Positions 61,152-64,000 of a stretch of 64,000 nucleotides of DNA are shown here, one piece after another. Made by a program: the position numbers and the translations under genes. The DNA comes from Klebsiella grimontii (lineage in GTDB: Bacteria > Pseudomonadota > Gammaproteobacteria > Enterobacterales > Enterobacteriaceae), in assembly GCF_900200035.1 (NCBI RefSeq), contig NZ_FZTC01000023.1, forward strand, positions 1 to 64,000. Direction: 5' to 3'. The stretch's first letter is position 1. Each line of letters starts with the position of its first letter. The notes beneath the pieces were generated by a model. It ran no database searches and was not told the origin of the DNA. It saw nothing but the letters and a program-made list of their open reading frames with translations.

Positions 61152-61178
61152 GCCGGAGCGCGTCAACCCGGCTTTTTT
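61152..61178 (+). terminator. Possible terminator between ygdR and tas
   Basis: GCCGG (61152-61156) can pair with CCGGC (61168-61172), followed by six T. The stem is short. It may end the ygdR transcript, 116 bases past its stop. Confidence 0.5.
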
Positions 61179-61272
61179 GATTTTTTACTTCCCCTTTTTC
61201 TCCCCCTCTGCCATTTTTATATTCCTTTGTCGGGGAACGCCTGACCTTGTTGATAAAAAAAGGAAGCCGGCT

Positions 61273-62313
61273 ATGCAGTATCACCGTATCCCACACAGTT
61301 CTCTTGAGATCAGCACGCTGGGGCTGGGCACAATGACGTTTGGTGAGCAGAATAGCGAGGCAGACGCGCACGAGCAGCTTGATTACGCGGTTAGTCAGGG
61401 CATTAACCTGATTGATGTCGCTGAAATGTATCCCGTCCCGCCGCGCCCGGAAACCCAGGGCCTGACGGAAACCTACGTCGGCAACTGGCTGGCGAAGCGC
61501 GGCAATCGCGAAAAGCTGGTTGTCGCCTCTAAAGTCAGCGGCCCTGCCCGCAATAACGACAGCAGCATTCGTCCTGACCACAAGCTGGATCGCAAAAACA
61601 TCCGCGATGCGCTGCACGACAGCCTGAAGCGTCTGCAGACCGATTATCTCGACCTCTATCAGGTCCACTGGCCGCAGCGCCCGACCAACTGTTTCGGCAA
61701 GCTGGGCTACACCTGGGCCGATTCCGCGCCGGTCGTCACCCTGCTGGATACGCTGGACGCGCTGGCCGAATTCCAGCGCGCCGGTAAGATTCGCTATATT
61801 GGCGTCTCCAACGAAACGGCGTTTGGCGTGATGCGCTATCTCCATCTGGCGGATAAGCACGATCTGCCGCGCATCGTGACGATTCAGAACCCGTACAGCC
61901 TGGTGAACCGCAGCTATGAAGTGGGGCTGGCGGAAGTCAGCCAGTATGAGGGCGTTGAGCTGCTGGCCTATTCCTGTCTGGCGTTCGGTACGCTGACCGG
62001 GAAATACCTCAACGGCGCGAAACCGGCGGGCGCGCGCAATACGCTGTTCAGCCGTTTTACGCGCTACAGCGGCGAGCAAACGCAAAAAGCAGTGGCGGCC
62101 TATGTCGATATCGCCAGGCGGCACAATCTTGATCCGGCGCAGATGGCGCTGGCCTTCGTGCGTCGTCAGCCTTTTGTCGCCAGCACCCTGCTCGGCGCAA
62201 CGACCATGGAGCAGCTTAAGACCAATGTCGAAAGCCTGCATCTGGATCTGAGCGCAGAGGTTTTAGCCGAGATTGAAGCGGTGCATCAGGTTTATACCTA
62301 CCCGGCGCCGTAA
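61273..62313 (+). CDS. tas: Aldo-keto reductase Tas
   Basis: NADP(H)-dependent aldo-keto reductase, known in E. coli as a suppressor of tyrosine auxotrophy under starvation. The 346-residue protein has the catalytic-tetrad segments LIDVAEMYPVPPRP (Asp and Tyr), VVASKVSG (Lys) and LDLYQVHWPQR (His). The start is ATG 61273 (MQYHRIPHSSLE); upstream frame has no match. Confidence 0.96.
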   Translation: MQYHRIPHSSLEISTLGLGTMTFGEQNSEADAHEQLDYAVSQGINLIDVAEMYPVPPRPETQGLTETYVGNWLAKRGNREKLVVASKVSGPARNNDSSIRPDHKLDRKNIRDALHDSLKRLQTDYLDLYQVHWPQRPTNCFGKLGYTWADSAPVVTLLDTLDALAEFQRAGKIRYIGVSNETAFGVMRYLHLADKHDLPRIVTIQNPYSLVNRSYEVGLAEVSQYEGVELLAYSCLAFGTLTGKYLNGAKPAGARNTLFSRFTRYSGEQTQKAVAAYVDIARRHNLDPAQMALAFVRRQPFVASTLLGATTMEQLKTNVESLHLDLSAEVLAEIEAVHQVYTYPAP

Positions 62314-62430
62314 GGCCGTAAAAGCGCCCGGATTGCGGCTAACTCCTTATCCGGGCTACTCCCTCTGCGCTTAGCCGGGGATATTTCCCGTACCCGGGCG
62401 ACGAAATTGCGCAACCGCGCTGGCCGCTTT

Positions 62431-62515
62431 CCCGGAGGCGATGCTGCGCATCTGTCCGGGCTACACGTTCGTGCGGTTTTGTAGCCCGGGCAGGCGCAAC
62501 GCGCCGCCTCCGGGA
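62431..62515. repeat. Paired REP-type elements (BIME) between tas and lplT
   Basis: A forward arm CCCGGAGGCG...TCCGGGCTAC (62431-62464) and an inverted arm GTAGCCCGGG...CGCCTCCGGGA (62481-62515) lie between two convergent genes. A degraded copy may lie at 62328-62396. The family is the same as at 35643-36113. They may act as a two-way transcript end. Confidence 0.8.
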
Positions 62516-62517
62516 GA

Positions 62518-63711
62518 TTATTTACGCCGTCCCCAAATCCACAGGGCGGCGATCGCCAGAGCAAACACCGTACCAAAGCCAATCCCCACGCCGACGACAG
62601 GAATGCCGATGCTCACCGCCAGCGAATAGAGGCCCAGCATCAGCAGCATCGCCACGTTTTCACCGAGGTTTTGCACCGCGATAGCGTTACCCGCGCCGAC
62701 CGTATGTTTGCCGCGCTCCTGAAGCAGCGCGTTCAGCGGCACGATAAAGAAGCCCCCGAACGCCCCGAGCAGCAGCAGCAGAGCAAACGCCGGCAGCAGC
62801 GCCTGCTGGATGGCGAAAAAGATAACCGCCACGCCAATCAATATCCCGGCAGGCATACAGCGCGACACCGTTTCCAGCGTCACCAGCTTCGCCGCCGCGC
62901 CGGCCCCCAGTACGATCCCCACCGCCACCATCGCGTTAAGGTAAGTCGGCATGGCGTTGCTGGTAATGCCCAGCGCCACCGGGACCCACAGCACCAGCAG
63001 AAAGCGCAGCGTCACGCCCGCCCCCCAGAACAGGCTGGTGCCGACTAACGAAAAGCGCGTCTCACCGTTGCGCCATAGCGTCGTACAGGCGCTAAAGAAG
63101 CTGTGGGTCATCGGCCTGAAGCGCCACGACTGTCCGGGGCGAGCCGCCGGCAGCTTCGGGATCCACAGGTTGGCGACCACCGCCCCGGCGTACACCACCG
63201 CGCAGACGCTGAGCGCCGCCACGACGTGCCAGTCGGCGAGGATACCGCCCGCCATTGAGCCGAGCAGGATCGCCGCAATGGTCGATGACTCCATCAGGCC
63301 GTTCGCTTTCACTAACTTATCGCCGGTGGTCAGCTCGCCGAGAATGCCGTATTTAGCCGGAGAATAGGCGGCGGCGCCGATACCCACCAGCGTATAGCCA
63401 ATAAACGGATTCACGCCGAAGCAGATACAGCCCGCGCCGACCAGCTTCAGGCCGTTAGCCGCCATCATTACCCGCCCTTTGGCAAAGCTATCGGCAAACT
63501 GTCCGACAAACGGCGCGAAGAGAATGTAAGCGCCCACAAACAACATCTGTAATACCGGCTGGCTCCACTCCGGATAGAACAGCTGCTTCATCAGCGCCAG
63601 GGTAGCGAACAGCAGCGCGTTATCGCCAAACGCCGAAAGAAACTGGGCGCAGATAACCGCCATCATCCCTTTCGAATACAGCGAACCGTTAGTGTGTACT
63701 GACTCACTCAT
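62518..63711 (-). CDS. lplT: Lysophospholipid transporter LplT
   Basis: Major-facilitator inner-membrane flippase that brings lysophospholipids to the cytoplasmic face for reacylation by Aas. The 397-residue protein has about 12 hydrophobic segments; the start segment is [20 protein letters not shown] 63711 ([10 protein letters not shown]) gives the E. coli length and overlaps aas by 8 bases, which favours this start over longer frames. Confidence 0.96.
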   Translation of the reverse strand: MSESVHTNGSLYSKGMMAVICAQFLSAFGDNALLFATLALMKQLFYPEWSQPVLQMLFVGAYILFAPFVGQFADSFAKGRVMMAANGLKLVGAGCICFGVNPFIGYTLVGIGAAAYSPAKYGILGELTTGDKLVKANGLMESSTIAAILLGSMAGGILADWHVVAALSVCAVVYAGAVVANLWIPKLPAARPGQSWRFRPMTHSFFSACTTLWRNGETRFSLVGTSLFWGAGVTLRFLLVLWVPVALGITSNAMPTYLNAMVAVGIVLGAGAAAKLVTLETVSRCMPAGILIGVAVIFFAIQQALLPAFALLLLLGAFGGFFIVPLNALLQERGKHTVGAGNAIAVQNLGENVAMLLMLGLYSLAVSIGIPVVGVGIGFGTVFALAIAALWIWGRRK

Positions 63712-64000
63712 CCGAATCTTCCGTCTGTTCAACCATGCCTTTAAGGGTGACAAAGTCCGGCTTGCCGCTGCCCAGAACCGGGAGCTGCTTGAGCCAGCGA
63801 ATGTCGCGCGGTACCGCCAGCTCCGGTACGCCGTGTTCACGGGCATAGCGCAGCAGTTTTTCACGATTCATTTCATTATCGGTAGTAAACAGCACCAGCG
63901 CCTCGCCTTTGCTGGCATCCTGTTTAATCGCCGTAGCGTGCATTTTGTCCGGCGAAACCGCCAGCGCCACCTGTTCGACCATCTCCAGCGACACCATCTC
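63704..64000 (-). CDS. aas: Bifunctional acyltransferase / acyl-ACP synthetase Aas, C-terminal part
   Basis: The last 98 residues of Aas, cut by the window end. Aas reacylates lysophosphatidylethanolamine at the inner membrane. The visible part is the end of the AMP-binding synthetase domain, with [24 protein letters not shown] holding the conserved C-terminal Lys. Overlap with lplT shows a shared operon. Confidence 0.93.
   Translation of the reverse strand, partial: EMVSLEMVEQVALAVSPDKMHATAIKQDASKGEALVLFTTDNEMNREKLLRYAREHGVPELAVPRDIRWLKQLPVLGSGKPDFVTLKGMVEQTEDSDE

Overview
The window reads as chromosomal DNA of a high-GC enterobacterium, most likely Klebsiella or a close relative. Three things suggest this: the backbone gene order (initiator tRNA, then amiC, argA, recD, recB, ptrA, recC, ppdC, ygdB, ppdB, ppdA, thyA, lgt, ptsP, rppH, mutH, ygdQ, ygdR, tas, lplT, aas) matches E. 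coli K-12 as I remember it; the proteins are close to the enteric versions; and the intergenic repeats are of the REP type with a GTAGCCCGG core. The genus is an inference.

Region 1 (1-19) is the last 19 bases of an initiator tRNA-Met gene, followed by a terminator. Region 2 (120-16149, minus strand) is the anaerobic cobalamin operon cbiABCDETFGHJKLMNQOP-cobU-cobT, headed by a cobalamin riboswitch. Genes overlap or nearly abut throughout. The expected cobS between cobU and cobT is absent, and a short hairpin lies in the gap. Region 3 (16448-18872) holds the regulator pocR, the diol facilitator pduF and the divergent control region. Region 4 (18873-35628, plus strand) is a complete 1,2-propanediol utilisation operon, pduABCDEGHJKLMNOPQSTUVWX. 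It encodes a bacterial microcompartment: shell proteins, B12-dependent diol dehydratase and its reactivase, the aldehyde, alcohol, acyl-phosphate and kinase branches, and a B12-recycling branch. Region 5 (35629-37228) has four tandem REP-type units and cobD, convergent with pduX.

Region 6 (37246-64000) is housekeeping backbone: cell separation (amiC), arginine synthesis (argA), recombination (recBCD with ptrA inside), minor pseudopilins, thyA-lgt, the nitrogen phosphotransferase ptsP with rppH, mismatch repair mutH, and envelope genes up to a partial aas. The rppH-mutH gap carries DnaA boxes and corresponds to the E. coli DARS2 locus.

The cob and pdu genes form one functional unit. PocR is expected to switch on both operons when propanediol is present, cbi/cob makes the cofactor, PduO, PduS, PduG and PduH keep it usable in the compartment, and PduX plus CobD make the aminopropanol linker that CbiB attaches. 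The known pdu system is the main accessory content; I found no clearly undescribed system. The most useful leads are the missing cobS, a near-identical 20-base motif at two sites upstream of the cbi and pduF transcription units, a very AT-rich island before pduA, and the tandem repeat array.
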